A stretch of 50,560 bases of DNA from Ettlia oleoabundans (Eukaryota; Chlorophyta; Chlorophyceae; Chlamydomonadales): contig JAAMXP010001456.1 of assembly GCA_019693395.1 (NCBI GenBank), forward strand, positions 1-50,560, given 5' to 3'. Under the pieces are notes generated by a model. The model was not told where the DNA came from and did no database searches. It worked only from the letters and a program-made list of their open reading frames with translations. Within the stretch, counting starts at the first letter, position 1. The number at the start of each line of letters is the position of its first letter. The position numbers were made by a program, and so were the translations under genes. Below are positions 12,601 to 29,012 of the stretch, one piece after another.

Positions 12601-13265
12601 CAGTTACTCGATAATCTGACAAGGGAGTGGCAAGATTTGGAGGTTGTGGTGGGTTGTGTTTGGCTCACTCACAGCATGAGTTTCTGATCTGACTCCCTGG
12701 CTCTAATTATCTGCATACCATGTATTTTGGGTCAAGTCTACAAGATCTGCGACTGGGAATCGTACCCACCAAATTTCTTGCAGTTTGTCACGGATGGGTC
12801 AGCAGGAAAAGAATACGAGCAGCGCCTACGAGAAGCCAAGTTCTGCTTTGCGCCATATGGTGTCGGTTGGGGCATCCGATTACTACAATGTGTGATCACT
12901 GGATCTGTGCCTGTGATTGTTCAGGTCAGAAAGGCTTTGAGTTGCAGCAAGCATGCATTTACAGGTGTATTAACTACCATTTTTATTGCTATTCTGTTTC
13001 ATGCCTTCAGGAGCAAGTGTCACAGTATGTTGAGGACCTTTTGCCATACGAGGATTTCAGTATTCGCTTGTCAAACGCAGACCTGCCAAATCTGCTTGAA
13101 ATCCTTCGCGGCATCACTGATGAGCACTATCAGTCATTTATGGAAAACTTGCTTCGCTATCGCCATGCCTTCCTTTGGGATAAATCAGTTGGTGGGAGGG
13201 CATTTGATTACACAATCGCTGCGCTTCGACGGCGCTACATGGACATGCAATCTTTGTACTGGTGA
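9666..13265 (+). CDS. Exostosin-family (GT47) glycosyltransferase with EGF-like modules, 5' end unresolved
   Basis: Secretory-pathway glycosyltransferase of the exostosin family (PF03016), preceded by EGF-like cysteine modules as in other algal exostosins. Exons read: 9666-9742 (CPFGRIGDGCEIDYLGPC), 10373-10517 (CPTRCNMHGLCVYD...CECLRGY), 10610-10664, 10765-10891 (GHGICEDLFCKCQAPYF), 11091-11199, 11405-11498, 11593-11699, 11799-11892, 12151-12274, 12385-12432, 12588-12642, 12784-12924, 13011-13265. Family blocks: IYMYDLDF; AVRTEDPSEANLFYVPF; KWPYWNRTNGRDHFF; DRGACGL...IKVTHYG; LLFFAGDIRQGHPG; KFCFAPYGVGWGIRL; GSVPVIVQ. From exon 10373 to the TGA the phases agree, giving about 450 residues. 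Two introns use GC donors (10665 and 10892). The 9666 exon does not join in phase to the 10373 exon. An N gap lies in the 11200-11404 intron and could hide a small exon. Signal peptide not located. Confidence 0.88.
11284..11309. other. Assembly gap (26 N) in an exostosin intron
   Basis: Twenty-six N bases follow a GT-rich stretch of tgtgtgtg and tggtggtg. The true length of this simple repeat is therefore unknown. Confidence 0.98.
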
Positions 13266-14419
13266 CATGCATTGCTGGGGCTGATTGTTAGATTACCTTG
13301 TGTATAATATTCATGTACAAAATCCATAAGCATGGCTGCGAGATGGTGCTCTGGCAATTCATAGCAGCCATCAATGCAAGCCTCAATGTGGCAACTCCCC
13401 CCAGATGACTGTGTCGATCCATTGCCTTCCGTTCGTAGGCTTACCACGTTACGCGTACACAGGTTCCACCTCTACTTGCGCTTTAAAGGGGCAGGGCAGG
13501 CCTTCACACCCGACAGGTCGCACTGTGGTTACCAGCGCAAAATGCACTATTGCGCTTATTTCCTAGGAAGCGCCCATTGCCCTGGCACCGCCGTCCGTCA
13601 CTGCATGTAGCTGTAAAGAAGTCCTAAGTGAGGCGGCCTAATAGTTGATTACCAAAAAATGGGAGGTCGCCTTGCATAATCTGATTATATATCTGAATGG
13701 AAGAAGGAGAAATGCCACCTCATTGTCGACCGACATTTTCTGGTTTTTCCTCGAGTATCTGCTTTGATTATTTGATACTATTTGCAGACCCACCGCGAGC
13801 TACGTGGGGGCGCGCGCAGGGGTTAGCAGGGCGTTAGGGTGAATTCAAGCCGGTCGCTCTTCCACAGCACAGAGATAACCAACATGAGGGGGTTGCCATC
13901 ATGATCTCTCAAATGCGAGGCCACGCCGTGGCGTGCCAGCAGCTGCTGCCTGTTGCTTCGATATGCTTGGTTCGCTCCCGCAGAAGTTTCATAGGCAGTG
14001 CAGCATGATGAATTTCAGCAACCATCATGCCCGGTGCTCCAGCTGTGCTCAGGCGTGGGGTTCAAGTCTGCACTCCCTGTCCATGAACCAGTTTCAAGTT
14101 CGTTGGAAGGGAGAATAACTTGTGAACACTGAAATGGGAAAAGACAGCTGAGGGAGCAACAGCTGACCATAATGGCGTGGTCTTTGTGCACCATGCACAT
14201 CCTCCTGCAAGGCGGCTAGGTAATCTGTGCATGACATGAGGATAGTTGTTGAAGTTCACTGTTCTCATGCTCGAAACGACCTCTCAGTTTCCACCAATCT
14301 CCTATTCGATTTCCTTCCAAAGGTGCAAACGTGCAAACAAGAATGCTTAAAACCGTTGCCATGACTCCTTTGGGCGAGGAATACTATAGGATACTATAGA
14401 TAAATGCCATGCTTGCATG
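13266..14419. other. Intergenic spacer between convergent exostosin and DUF579 genes
   Basis: The exostosin gene (+) and the DUF579 gene (-) end towards each other here. A TGTAA motif at 13612-13616 could serve exostosin polyadenylation. A G-rich segment near 13800-13850 (GGGGGCGCGCGCAGGGG) stands out in composition. No gene was recognised. Confidence 0.5.
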
Positions 14420-16952
14420 TTAGGACGGCGTGGAAGCTTTGCTTACTCGAAACCCTGCAAGGTCGCCAGCTGATCCCTTGATGATGCCCAGCGGCTGGAT
14501 GCTGCCATCTGACGAAGTGAAAAGGCGCTCAATTATCTGCTTCTCAACCTTCCGCCCAACGTCATGCAGCATAATGATAACATCATTCTGCACCACGTAT
14601 GGAAGTGTGTGAGATACGCAATCACCAATGACGCAACTCATGCAAGGACGAGCACCAAGGGAGATTAAGCAGTCAAAACTGCAGACATGAAACACCCAAA
14701 CTCACCACCTGCCCTGCGGCAATACATCGTTTGGCATTTTGCGTAGCGAAGTAGCTGCTCTCCATTCTACCTGTGGCAGTGACAGTGAGCCCAGGACACG
14801 TCACAAGTACACCTGCCCTTCATGCTCAACCCCTTGAGGATAAGATTGCATAAGAACAACGACATAGGCGCAAGTCTCGCAATGGCCGAGCCTGACCCGA
14901 GAGAGAAAGTGCCACAACCATCAGAAGATCAGCCGGGCCTACAACATTTCTGTTGTACGTTTTAAGCAGGGACGCAGCTGTATTGCTAGCATACACGCAG
15001 AGGTACATCTGCGCTTTGCAAGGTGCAATCCAGCGCTGCTTGTGGCAGAGGCGTGTTGGCCACAGCCCCAACTTTGGGTTTCCCATTAAGCTCAGGGTAC
15101 AGACGCCAGCGCATTGGACATGAATAACCCCTTGAGACACGACGTGCATTGTGAGCACTCACTCCAAAGCTAAAGCAATTGGCAGGTGATGGCCAAAACA
15201 AAAAATGACACCACCAAAAACACTAACCAAAATTCCACATTACATGTTGACGAGCCCTACTCAGCAACAGTTGTACATAACATTCTGTGGCTGAAAGGCT
15301 GCCAGGCACGATAGACAAGCATACATAGCCCCAACTGTTTAAAGTATGATTGCCAGGAAAGTGCTACATACCCCACGGCACAGCACCTACAGACTCGAAA
15401 AAGTAAAGCAAAGCAGGCGCCTTTCAAACACTACGGCATCACTGAATTTGTTAATCACTTTGTGCTTTGATCAAACCCTTGCTTAAAGCTGTCCAAAGAA
15501 AGAGTTTCCCTGCAGTTTCACACAAGGCAGAAACTGATCGACAACAAGTGGCAAGCCGTTGGTTGCGGTCCGTGCGCCAAATTGGGAAATAAAGTAAAAT
15601 CACTTATTGGACGAATAAATATCGACTAAGTGGCTTTTTACGTTCCTCCAATTCCCTGATTTACCACATGTGGGCTGTTTCAAAATGTTATGTTTTTGCA
15701 AAGATACTACGCGGATGTTGTGATGGGTTTTGCACTCAATTGAGGTGTCTTCCAAACAAACTTCCTCTCAAAGCATGTGACCTGGTGTAGGGCAGAAGCC
15801 TTGCACATCAAAACTGGCTGGAACAACAGACTTTTATGTCAAACCCAACCCCCAATCCCAAAAATTGGTGAGAGAGTGAGGGCTTGACCACCACCTACTA
15901 CCACCTGCCACCACGGAACCCCAGCCTATACCGAGGTTCTATTCTTATTTGCATGTTGAGCATTGCTGCAGACTCCAATAGCCTGGTAGGGTATGCACAA
16001 CAGGCTACATAGATGTGGAGGGGGTCAGGGACAACTCACATCGACCCGAGGATTGACATATAGGATCAGAACGTGCTGTCGACCATAAGAACTTGCCCTG
16101 ATGCATGTTGGTGTAGTTTAACATTCGGTGGACCTCAAACCGCACCTGGGAGCCCTGCCGCATACCCTTGGGGTGCATCGACCAAGATAATGTCAAAGCA
16201 CGATTCTTGAACAGCAGGCGGCAGGTCCATGAGCCAGGGTTCGGCAAAAAATGCTTCTGCCTTGTCCACTCTGCCACGATAGGTCACATTGTACACCTGG
16301 TACACAATGGGGTGAGCGGTGAGCAGCAGAGTTCGAGGCGAGTTGTGCGCACAGCGTGCGAGAGTGCATGCGTGGGTGCGCACATGGGTGAGCGAGTGCA
16401 TGCTTGCGCACATGTGTGGGTGGGTGGTGGTGTTGGTAGGGTGGGGTGCGGGGGCTATTAGGCCAGAACCCTGCAGAGTGAGCTGGCGCCTTGTACCTCG
16501 AGGTCAGGGTACACGGACGTGATCTTATCAATCCAAGCTTGGTAGTTTTCCAGGAAGGCTGTCCTTCCACCGCAGTTTATTGAAGCCCACGTCTTTGAGT
16601 CATAACCCAGGCCAAAAACAAGAAATCTTGACCCGGGCTCATTGCGGGCTGCGGCTTGCCCATGCACGAAGGACGCAATCCAAAGTAGCTGGGCTTGGTT
16701 GAGCTGCGGCGTTGGCTGGATTTCCACGGCTGTCTGGACTATGTCGCCGTATGCTGCACAATTGGGAGGCGCCCGCTGGTGCCGATCTTGTTCAGCTGCG
16801 GCTGACAACTCTGGAGCCGCAAATTGGCTTGACGACTGCCTCGGTAACCACCCGCTTGTCAGCAAAGTCCCCACCACGGCAGCCGCCAACAACAGGGCGA
16901 CGACGTTTCCCGAAATCCGTCGAGCCCGTCCAGACGCTGAAAACTGGGCCAT
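14420..16952 (-). CDS. DUF579 (IRX15/GXM-like) polysaccharide-modifying protein, copy 1
   Basis: Member of the DUF579 family (PF04669), which in land plants includes glucuronoxylan and arabinogalactan 4-O-methyltransferases (GXM, AGM) and IRX15. These are Golgi, single-pass, SAM-dependent enzymes. Four exons: 16497-16952, 16146-16296, 14709-14770, 14420-14587; 837 bases, 278 residues, all phases agree. The start at 16952 is chosen because a membrane anchor (NVVALLLAAAVVGTLL) follows at residues about 15-30. A stem with PNCAAYG and LNQAQLLWIASFVHG comes next. The core has the SAM-site-like FLVFGLGYDSKTWASINCGG and FLENYQAWI, then VYNVTYRGRVDKA, the acidic FDIILVDAPQGY, and DVIIMLHDVGRKVE near the C-terminus. 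The 1.4 kb third intron (14771-16145) holds no recognised gene. The substrate in an alga is unknown. A second copy lies at 46447-47654. Confidence 0.88.
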
Positions 16953-17063
16953 ACGACATGTATACAACGGAACACCAATAGTATTGCCACTTCGGAAGCC
17001 AGTCGCGTGCGTAAGAATACAGAACACTAGCACAAAGCCGTACTGTCCCGCCTAGAGGAAGCG

Positions 17064-17535
17064 TCTTCTTCGGAACGGACAGTGCACTTTTAAGGAAGCG
17101 TGCTTTACTGTGCTGATCCTTTCCTCGGACCGGACAGTGCACTCTTAAGGAAGCGTCCCGGGCCCACCCACATGCTTGCCCTTCGTATTGTTAAGCCCAG
17201 CCCCCGGTGGCATATAGCTTCCCCAGTCCCCCCACAGTCGTTAGCCATGCATGCTTTACTGTGCTGATCTTTTCTTCGGAACGGACAGTGCACTCTTAAG
17301 GAAGCGCCCACAGCCGTCAGCCCTGCAATCTGTACTGTGCTGATCCTTTCTTCGGAACGGACAGTGCACTCTTAAGGTGGCATATAGCTTCCCCAGTCCC
17401 CCCACAGCCGTCAGTCCTGCATGCTTTACTTGCTGATCATTTCTTCGGAACGGACAGTGCACTCTTAAGGTGGCATATAGCTTCCCCAGTCCCCCCACAG
17501 TCGTCAGCCCTGCAATCTTTACTGTGCTGATTTTT
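17064..17535. repeat. Irregular minisatellite upstream of DUF579 copy 1
   Basis: The core TTCTTCGGAACGGACAGTGC, continuing ACTCTTAAGG, occurs five times, starting near 17064, 17121, 17271, 17347 and 17441. Spacers include TGGCATATAGCTTCCCCAGT (three copies) and a GTGCTGATCNTTTC lead-in. The array begins about 110 bp upstream of the DUF579 start codon, so it lies in the expected promoter or 5'UTR. Each core carries the palindromes GTGCAC and CTTAAG. Confidence 0.85.
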
Positions 17536-17559
17536 TCCACACCTTCATACAAGGGCCCG

Positions 17560-18143
17560 AGACTTTATGTTGGCTACTGCCGCGCTGCCCGGCGCGTTCG
17601 AAAGCCCGCGACGATCGCGAACGAATGAGGTTGAAAAAACTTTGCTTCCGGGTAAAACAGGGATTGGAACGCGAACTGTGCCGCCGGTGGTGTGTCGTAC
17701 GTCTGGCTGGGCGGCTAGGCAACCGTGCTTTGTGCGGAACCGCAAAGATCCGGCAACGGCAAGGCGGCTACTGCAGTGTGTGCTTCTGCAGGAGCACACC
17801 GCGATTGGCCAGCGGCAGCCTCCCGGGGCGAATGGCTGGCCAAAAGATACGGCGCAAAATTTGGTGCAGGGCCGTGTGCGACAGAGGATTTGCCAGCTGC
17901 AGCTTCTCTTTGCAAATAGCCGGGCAAAGGTCATGGCAAAAAGGTGGGTAGGAAAAGTTCAAGCACACAAACCGTACCCGGCAACCAGGGCAATGCCCAG
18001 GGTGCGGCAGCTGCGGTGGTTACTGAAACATCCCCACAGCTTGCACCCGACCTGGGATCAACCTTCCTATCAGGGTCGTGGCATATCTGGCTGCGTTAGG
18101 GGTGCTCCTTCTGGGGTGCTTCTGGGGTGCTCCTTCTGCCCTC
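17560..18143. other. Unassigned stretch, no gene recognised
   Basis: Long overlapping frames occur on both strands (for example + 17567 into the CTTT repeat, and - 17545-17934), but none shows a domain or splice pattern. At 18093-18139 a GGGGTGCTCCTTCTG motif is partly repeated just before the microsatellite. Confidence 0.35.
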
Positions 18144-18283
<140 letters not shown>

Positions 18284-19295
18284 GATTCTTAAGTTGAATC
18301 TTTCCTTGATTATTGTGTGACTGACTGACTGATTGTTACACCCCTGTAGTCAAGCAATCATCCATAAACTTTGAAAGCTGGCCGAAGGGCCTTGACCGAA
18401 GGGGCCCAGCTGTGGTGCCCAGCTGGGAAGAGGTGGAAAGTAGGAGTGGTGTGCGAGACACGGCACCAGAGACGAACCGGGAGAGAGAGGGGAAATAGCA
18501 GGATATGGCGGGATGAAGGGTGGGGATGAGGTTTGGGGGTGGAGCATAGAGGGAGACATGTGGCAGTTGAGGGGTGTAACGGTGAGGTGAGCACGCCAGG
18601 GCCTACGTGTCCCTGGCAGGAAGCCAAACCCCTTCGAAAGGCTTCCCATCCCCGGCCGTTATTTTTTTTATTTCATGGGGAGGGCCGGGCCGCGTTTAAT
18701 GCTTTCAGTCTAATTTGAATCTAAATCTTTCATCATGCATGCGCTACCAGTTCGCACAACCGTGGGGCGCTCTGTGAGCCCACGCTGTCCCGCCCTTTCC
18801 TCCCCCGCGGCAGCACCCTTATGTACTCGCCCTCCCTCTGCAGGTACTAGCCACCGGGGGCTGCTAAACAGCCGTCAGCAAGCGTCAAGCTGCAGAAGTC
18901 GATGCTGAGCGTGACTTTGTAACCCCCACCCACACCCCCGTTGGGGGGCAATGGTGGCCGGCTTTCCCGCAGCGAGCTGCTCAGCCGTCACCAGACGAGG
19001 ATCAGGCGGACAGCAAAGCCAACAAGACACTATGGGCGGTGTCCAACCCTGCCGCCAACTGCAGTCATGCGCAAAGCTCACCCTGGCAGATGCCAACAAC
19101 ACAGGGAAGTTGCATGTGGGGGGGCTTGGAAGGCAACCGGGCACTGGGACCAGAAAGCAATGCCATGTGGCACAGCCAAAACGTCGGTGGGGCAGTTAGT
19201 TAGCTGCGCTGCTGGGACCTGGCTGTCAGAGTGACACATACAACAAGCAGATGCACCCTAAGCGCAGGTGGCATGCGATAAGGCTGTAGTCAACA
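18284..19295. other. No gene recognised
   Basis: Mixed intergenic sequence. A G-rich block near 18400-18560 (GGGAGAGAGAGGGG, GGGTGGGGATGAGG) and several short frames are present. None has recognisable protein features. Confidence 0.35.
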
Positions 19296-19600
19296 TTACG
19301 CACTAGTGTAGCCATCAGGGCCCGTAAAAAGATTGTCCAAATTCGCCCACTTGCACAGCCCGCACCAAACATTGCCCTTGTCAAGTGCCGCTGCATTCCC
19401 AGCCCGCAATTCGAAGCATCCTTCCTCGCCGCCAGGGCACTTGAAAGCGGGATCAGTTTCCCACTTCTTCTTGGCAACAGGGATGGATTTGGCCTTGCGG
19501 CGGGCAGGGCTGGTGCTGCCACCACGGTCAGCAGGCTGGCACTGCGGCCGCCCCTGCCGTTGCCGCTGGCACCATCGGCACTGCCATTGCGTTGTCGAGG
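19296..19600 (-). pseudogene. Coding-like fragment with paired cysteines, unrecognised
   Basis: On the minus strand a frame closed by TAA at 19296-19298 reads SIPVAKKKWETDPAFKC, a CX5C pair in CPGGEEGC, then DKGNVWCGLCKWANLDNL with a CX2C pair. The pattern looks like a small metal-binding module. Upstream of about 19530 the natural-looking Ser/Gly/Asn-rich linker (NGSADGASGNGRGG) is in a different frame, so a frameshift or intron separates them. I do not recognise the family. It may be a broken gene or transposon ORF. Confidence 0.35.
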
Positions 19601-19979
19601 TCGGCGGTGGGGAGGAGAGCTTGTGGCGCGGCGCTGACGTCCACGATGCTGCTGGTGGTCATCTGGGGAAGTGGGGGCATCACCTGCATCCACAGAACAT
19701 TTGAGAGCAGAAATTAGCAACGGGGCATGGACCCTGGGACCCCTGCTACCCTGCTCACCCTGCCGCAGGGTAGCGCCGGCCGCGCCAGCGGCCCCCCAGC
19801 CCACGCGCCCCTGCACTGCTGGGACACCACTGCCACTGCCAGAATGTACTCACGCTTGTTGCTGTTGGTGCCATTGTGAACGTTCGGTTGACGAGGAAGA
19901 AAAGTTTCTTATTTCCACGGCCCAACCCAGCCACGACCAGATGGCATCATGGTAGCCAGCAAGAGGCGACGCATGTTTT

Positions 19980-20240
19980 TTCCTCTGCTGGCTTCAACGG
20001 TGCGCAAACAAGCGAGAAACGCGACCAACAGGGAGGCCAGCTGGTCAAACGCGCCGATTATGTCCCGTTTTTCGCTCGCAAAGCTTGATTTCTGCTTACC
20101 AATTTTGCAGGGCTTGTTATGAAGGCGTATGGGAGAGGTTTTGGGCTCGTCTGCGACCGCCCCCCCGCGGACAGGTTGAAACAGCGCCGGCGGAGTCAGC
20201 GCGCTCATGGACATGGCTCTGCAAAATCGCAGTGAACCTG
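19980..20240. mobile_element. MITE-like repeat copy (related to 37049-37465)
   Basis: Blocks shared with the element at 37049-37465: ACAAGCGAGAAACGCGACCA, GAGGCCAGCTGGTCAAACGC, CCCGTTTTTCGCTCGCAAA, TTTTGGGCTCGTCTGCG and CCGCGGACAGGTTGAAAC, in the same order and spacing. The right end reads GACATGGCTCTGCAAAA. The left inverted terminus is not clearly kept, so this copy looks truncated. Confidence 0.65.
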
Positions 20241-20703
20241 TTAATTTTGTATATCTCAGACACAATTTATAAGCTAGTGCTGACACCGAAATTTTGGCTC
20301 AAGTTTTTCGCGAGTGCCACGGAACCTTTCCGAAAGTCCGGAGTCCGCCGAGCTAATCGCCGTGCTTGCGTCAAGTGCTTGCTCCCCCATTGTATGCCGC
20401 CGACCTTCTTGTGGCACGTCGCTACCCTCATACTCACATGTGCCTGCTCCCCCGGGTTATCCTCGCGTTGGGGCGGGACAGTACGGCCAAGAGATGTGCT
20501 CGTGAAACGGGGTGACAATCCTCACTCCGGCGGGATGCCTCAGCCTGCGGCCAACTGCATTACGCTGCGCTACAACACGTTGGCAAACCAGAAACCCGCA
20601 GCCCGGACAAGGTCGTTTGACACGTTTCGTTCCGCAGCCCGGCAAGAGTAGAACTCAAGAAGCACATTACTACTCAGAAAGTTTAGCAACCAAGCAACGA
20701 GCC
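20241..20703. other. Upstream region of SmG; no gene recognised
   Basis: A + frame runs through part of it (20085-20651), but it begins inside the MITE copy and shows no domain. The proximal part should contain the SmG promoter. No TATA box was identified. Confidence 0.4.
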
Positions 20704-21268
20704 ATGGTAACTCGATCAGCTCCACGCTTGCACAACTCACTACCCAGTGCCAAGAAACGCCTTCGAACTTATTGAATGTATGTCCTGCAGGTGAAGATAC
20801 AGCCGCCGGAGCTGAAGGGCATGATGGACAAGAAGCTCAGTGGTGCGGAGCTGGCGCGCCCGCAAACATTCTCAATTGTGCCTCTGGTCGTGCCCACCCA
20901 TGATACCCACCTAACCACAAATTGTCGTTGGCTGTGCAGTCAAAATAAATGCAAATCGTCACGTCACAGGCGTGCTACGTGGATTTGACCAGTTCATGAA
21001 TATCGTGTTGGACGGCACTGTGGATGAAAAACTGAAAGCAGACCTGGGAATGGTGGTGCGTTGCCTGCCTTGCGCTGGACGGTATCGAGATGGTAGTCAA
21101 ACACTTGTAATGGAACACTGCAACCTTTGCTGCAGAGCCACCACATTGCCAGGGGCGCACTCGTCTTATTTATGTCTTCTTATTCATTCGTTCTTGCTGC
21201 AGGTCATACGTGGGAACAGCATCATCACAATAGAGGCCCTTGAACGTGTTGATCGCCCCATGCAATAG
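20704..21268 (+). CDS. SmG: Small nuclear ribonucleoprotein G (Sm core protein SmG)
   Basis: SmG is one of seven Sm proteins forming the ring on U1, U2, U4 and U5 snRNAs in the spliceosome. Exons read: 20704-20706 (ATG only), 20791-20842, 20940-21055, 21203-21268; 237 bases, 78 residues, in phase. Diagnostic sequence: VKIQPPELKGMMDKKLS at the N-terminus, then INANRHVTGVLRGFDQFMN (Sm1 motif) and DLGMVVIRGNSIITIEALE (Sm2 motif with the IRGNSI signature). The usual length is 76-80 residues. The start is inferred: ATG at 20704 is followed at once by a GT donor. The alternative is an in-frame ATG at 20776 without this intron, adding five residues (MYVLQ) in place of the initiator Met. The gene faces the PABP gene. 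Confidence 0.93.
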
Positions 21269-22556
21269 CAGTGATGTGATACGAAGCCAGCAGAACGTCA
21301 TTTGCAGCAAGAGATCCGTCTGCTTGATTCCCACCTTGCTCGTTCCCCCCACACAGCATCTGGTTATTCACCACTTGGCATGTTGACGGTTGCTATGAGT
21401 AGGTACCGTGTTGGGCATTGTATGCAAAGGGTAAACACCTAGAGCAACAACAAACTACATAGTTCACGGACAGGCGTTGAATACTGGTTCACCTTCATAA
21501 GTCCGCTCAACGCTGCATTATTGGGGTGGCTTTTACATGTAGGTCAAGTGTGTTTGACAAGGGCTGTGTAACGGCGCATTGGTGGTTTAGGTCACTGTGC
21601 TGGTTTTCCGTCTGCATGCAGCAGAGTTGCCACATCCAGGATGGCTCACAGCTGGTCACGTGTCGTGTTTGTTAAGTGAGGTGAAATGCGCTGAGTTGCC
21701 AAGTTCGGGCATTGTGCTGGGCTCTGTTTTGTGATGTAACCTAATCGAGTTACAACATCATGCCCGGAGACAGGATACTGTAAGGCTCTGATGAGCAATG
21801 CGTTCTTTTTGTTCCACGGGGGATCTCGCCCAATATTTCCTTCAATCTGCCACCATGCTGCTGCTGCTGCTCAGGTTGCCACCCACCTTAAACAAGGCAA
21901 CAAAGAAGAACGCCGACACGGGGAATCGTCCAGACGCCCTGCTGCCTGCCTGCCCACCACCATGCTGCCAACAAGCTGCTGCCTCTCAGCCCGCCAAACA
22001 CCGCCCCAGGCACCCACCCAAAACAAAGGAACAAAACCCTCCCTTACGATCTTGAACCCCTTCCCCATCACCTCTTTCCTGTTTCCTTCTGGCTTACAGA
22101 CAAAGAAACACTGTTACTTGCACCACCAAAAACATCTCCTACAGCACGCGCTATTTAAGTTCGACAAGGAGCACACTCTGCACTGCCGCCGCGGTGCTAA
22201 AAAGCCCACAGCACAGAGAGTTGGGGGGAGCTACGAGCCAACGCTGGCACAGCCGTCTCCGATCCCAGAGCACTGCTGTTGCGATACACGATTGATGTGG
22301 CTAGCTACAGCGTGCTGCTGGCCGACTGCCATAGTGCTGGCACGACGCCCGATGGGAATATGGCTCCATACGAGCAAGCTGGTTGTGGACTGCGCCTGAT
22401 GGGTTATGCTCATTGAGCCCATGACAGTGATCGATGGCCTGATGGTTGGTTGTTGTCCCTCTGCCAAATATAGTGAACGAGCTTCACAAACAGGCCAGGA
22501 CAACCACAAAGTACCCACTCAGTGACCATCCGCAGGGCAACCATCGCTGCGCCTGC
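21269..22556. other. Spacer between convergent SmG and PABP genes
   Basis: Holds the 3' ends of both genes. TGTAA at 21567-21571 fits SmG. TTACA at about 22096 is TGTAA on the minus strand and fits PABP. The longest + frame (21791-22399) shows no domain and is not supported. Confidence 0.45.
21567..21571 (+). terminator. Possible TGTAA poly(A) signal for SmG
   Basis: TGTAA, the usual chlorophyte polyadenylation signal, lies 299 bp after the SmG stop. A five-base motif is weak evidence alone. Confidence 0.3.
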
Positions 22557-27997
<5,441 letters not shown>

Positions 27998-29012
27998 GAT
28001 TGTTGGCTTCCAAGACACCTGCACAAGGGTGCTCAACAAGGAGGCCAGCCGTGCTGTCCCGTGAGCTGCGCGACTACATTCGACCAATCTTTAAGAGCGA
28101 GCATCAAGTGCTCCCGAACGTGCACCAAAGGCACGGCGAGGGCATGCCGTGAGGCTGTGCACCCTCATGCAGGCGCAGGGCTGGCCCTTCCAGAGGTCGC
28201 CCGCTGTCCACAGGTCGAGACGTGATGGTCTTGCACGACGGACGCACCTTGCTGGGCAGAATGCGTCACCGTGGTCGGCTGCGCCGGGCTTATGACTTTA
28301 TTTTTTTGCAGGGCCGCTTGAGCGCTCCCTGGTTTTTTATATAGACAGCCGTGGGTGACAGCAGCGGGAGGCGCTGTTGCAAACACCCAGGCCTGGCGAA
28401 ATGTGCCAAAGCACGGAATGTGGAGCTTTTACGCCGGGTTAAAGAGGGCGTGGCGGGCGGCGGACGCCCGATTTGGGCATTGCCTCGGGTAGAAAGGGGA
28501 TGGGCTCCAACCCGTCGCCGGCCGCCGTTGCCGGACGACCAAAAGCCCGTCTTTGCAAAACAAAATGTCAACCTGCGTTATGTTTGGGCACGTTTGAGCA
28601 CGGATATGCTAAGTGACTAAGAGAGACAATATCTCAGCGCCGCAATACTCAACCGAGCGCATTTCGCCTCAACGAAACGGGCGGTTAAGGAGCGGCAATA
28701 AACACAGAAACAACACCGAGGCGAGATTCCTGCCGACGATTGGACAACAGGTTAGGGCAACCCTACAAGGGAGCCTTTCAGACAATCAGCAGGAATAAGC
28801 AGCAAGCGTGCCTCAAGTCCTTCTTTGAAGGTTGCGCTTGATTGGCGCCAGCGTCTGCCGGTGCCCGTGGCGCTGCGCGCTATGCTTTGCAGAGCATGAT
28901 AGAGGTTATATGCGAACTGCACTAGCAGGTCATCTGGCAGCAGCATCAGTGAGGCATTTCACCTATAACATCCCAGAAGCGTCTGTTAAATATAAAGGAC
29001 CAGTCTCACAAC
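27998..29012. other. Divergent promoter region between PABP and CYP59 genes
   Basis: About 1 kb separates the two start codons. A + frame at 28351-28620 (89 codons, basic) overlaps it but has no recognised domain. The sequence near 28990 (TATAAAGG) is only about 20 bp from the CYP59 ATG, which is too near for an ordinary TATA box. Confidence 0.45.

Noticed and set aside
14040..14085. GGGGTTCAAGTCTGCACTCC resembling a tRNA B box
   Set aside because: No matching A box or cloverleaf arms at the right distance.
19226..19816. 196-codon minus-strand frame
   Set aside because: Most of it is low-complexity. The more protein-like text (KKWETDPAFKC) lies in another frame of the same strand.
28351..28620. 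89-codon plus-strand frame upstream of CYP59
   Set aside because: No domain, a very basic and skewed composition, and it lies in the divergent promoter region. Left as unsupported.
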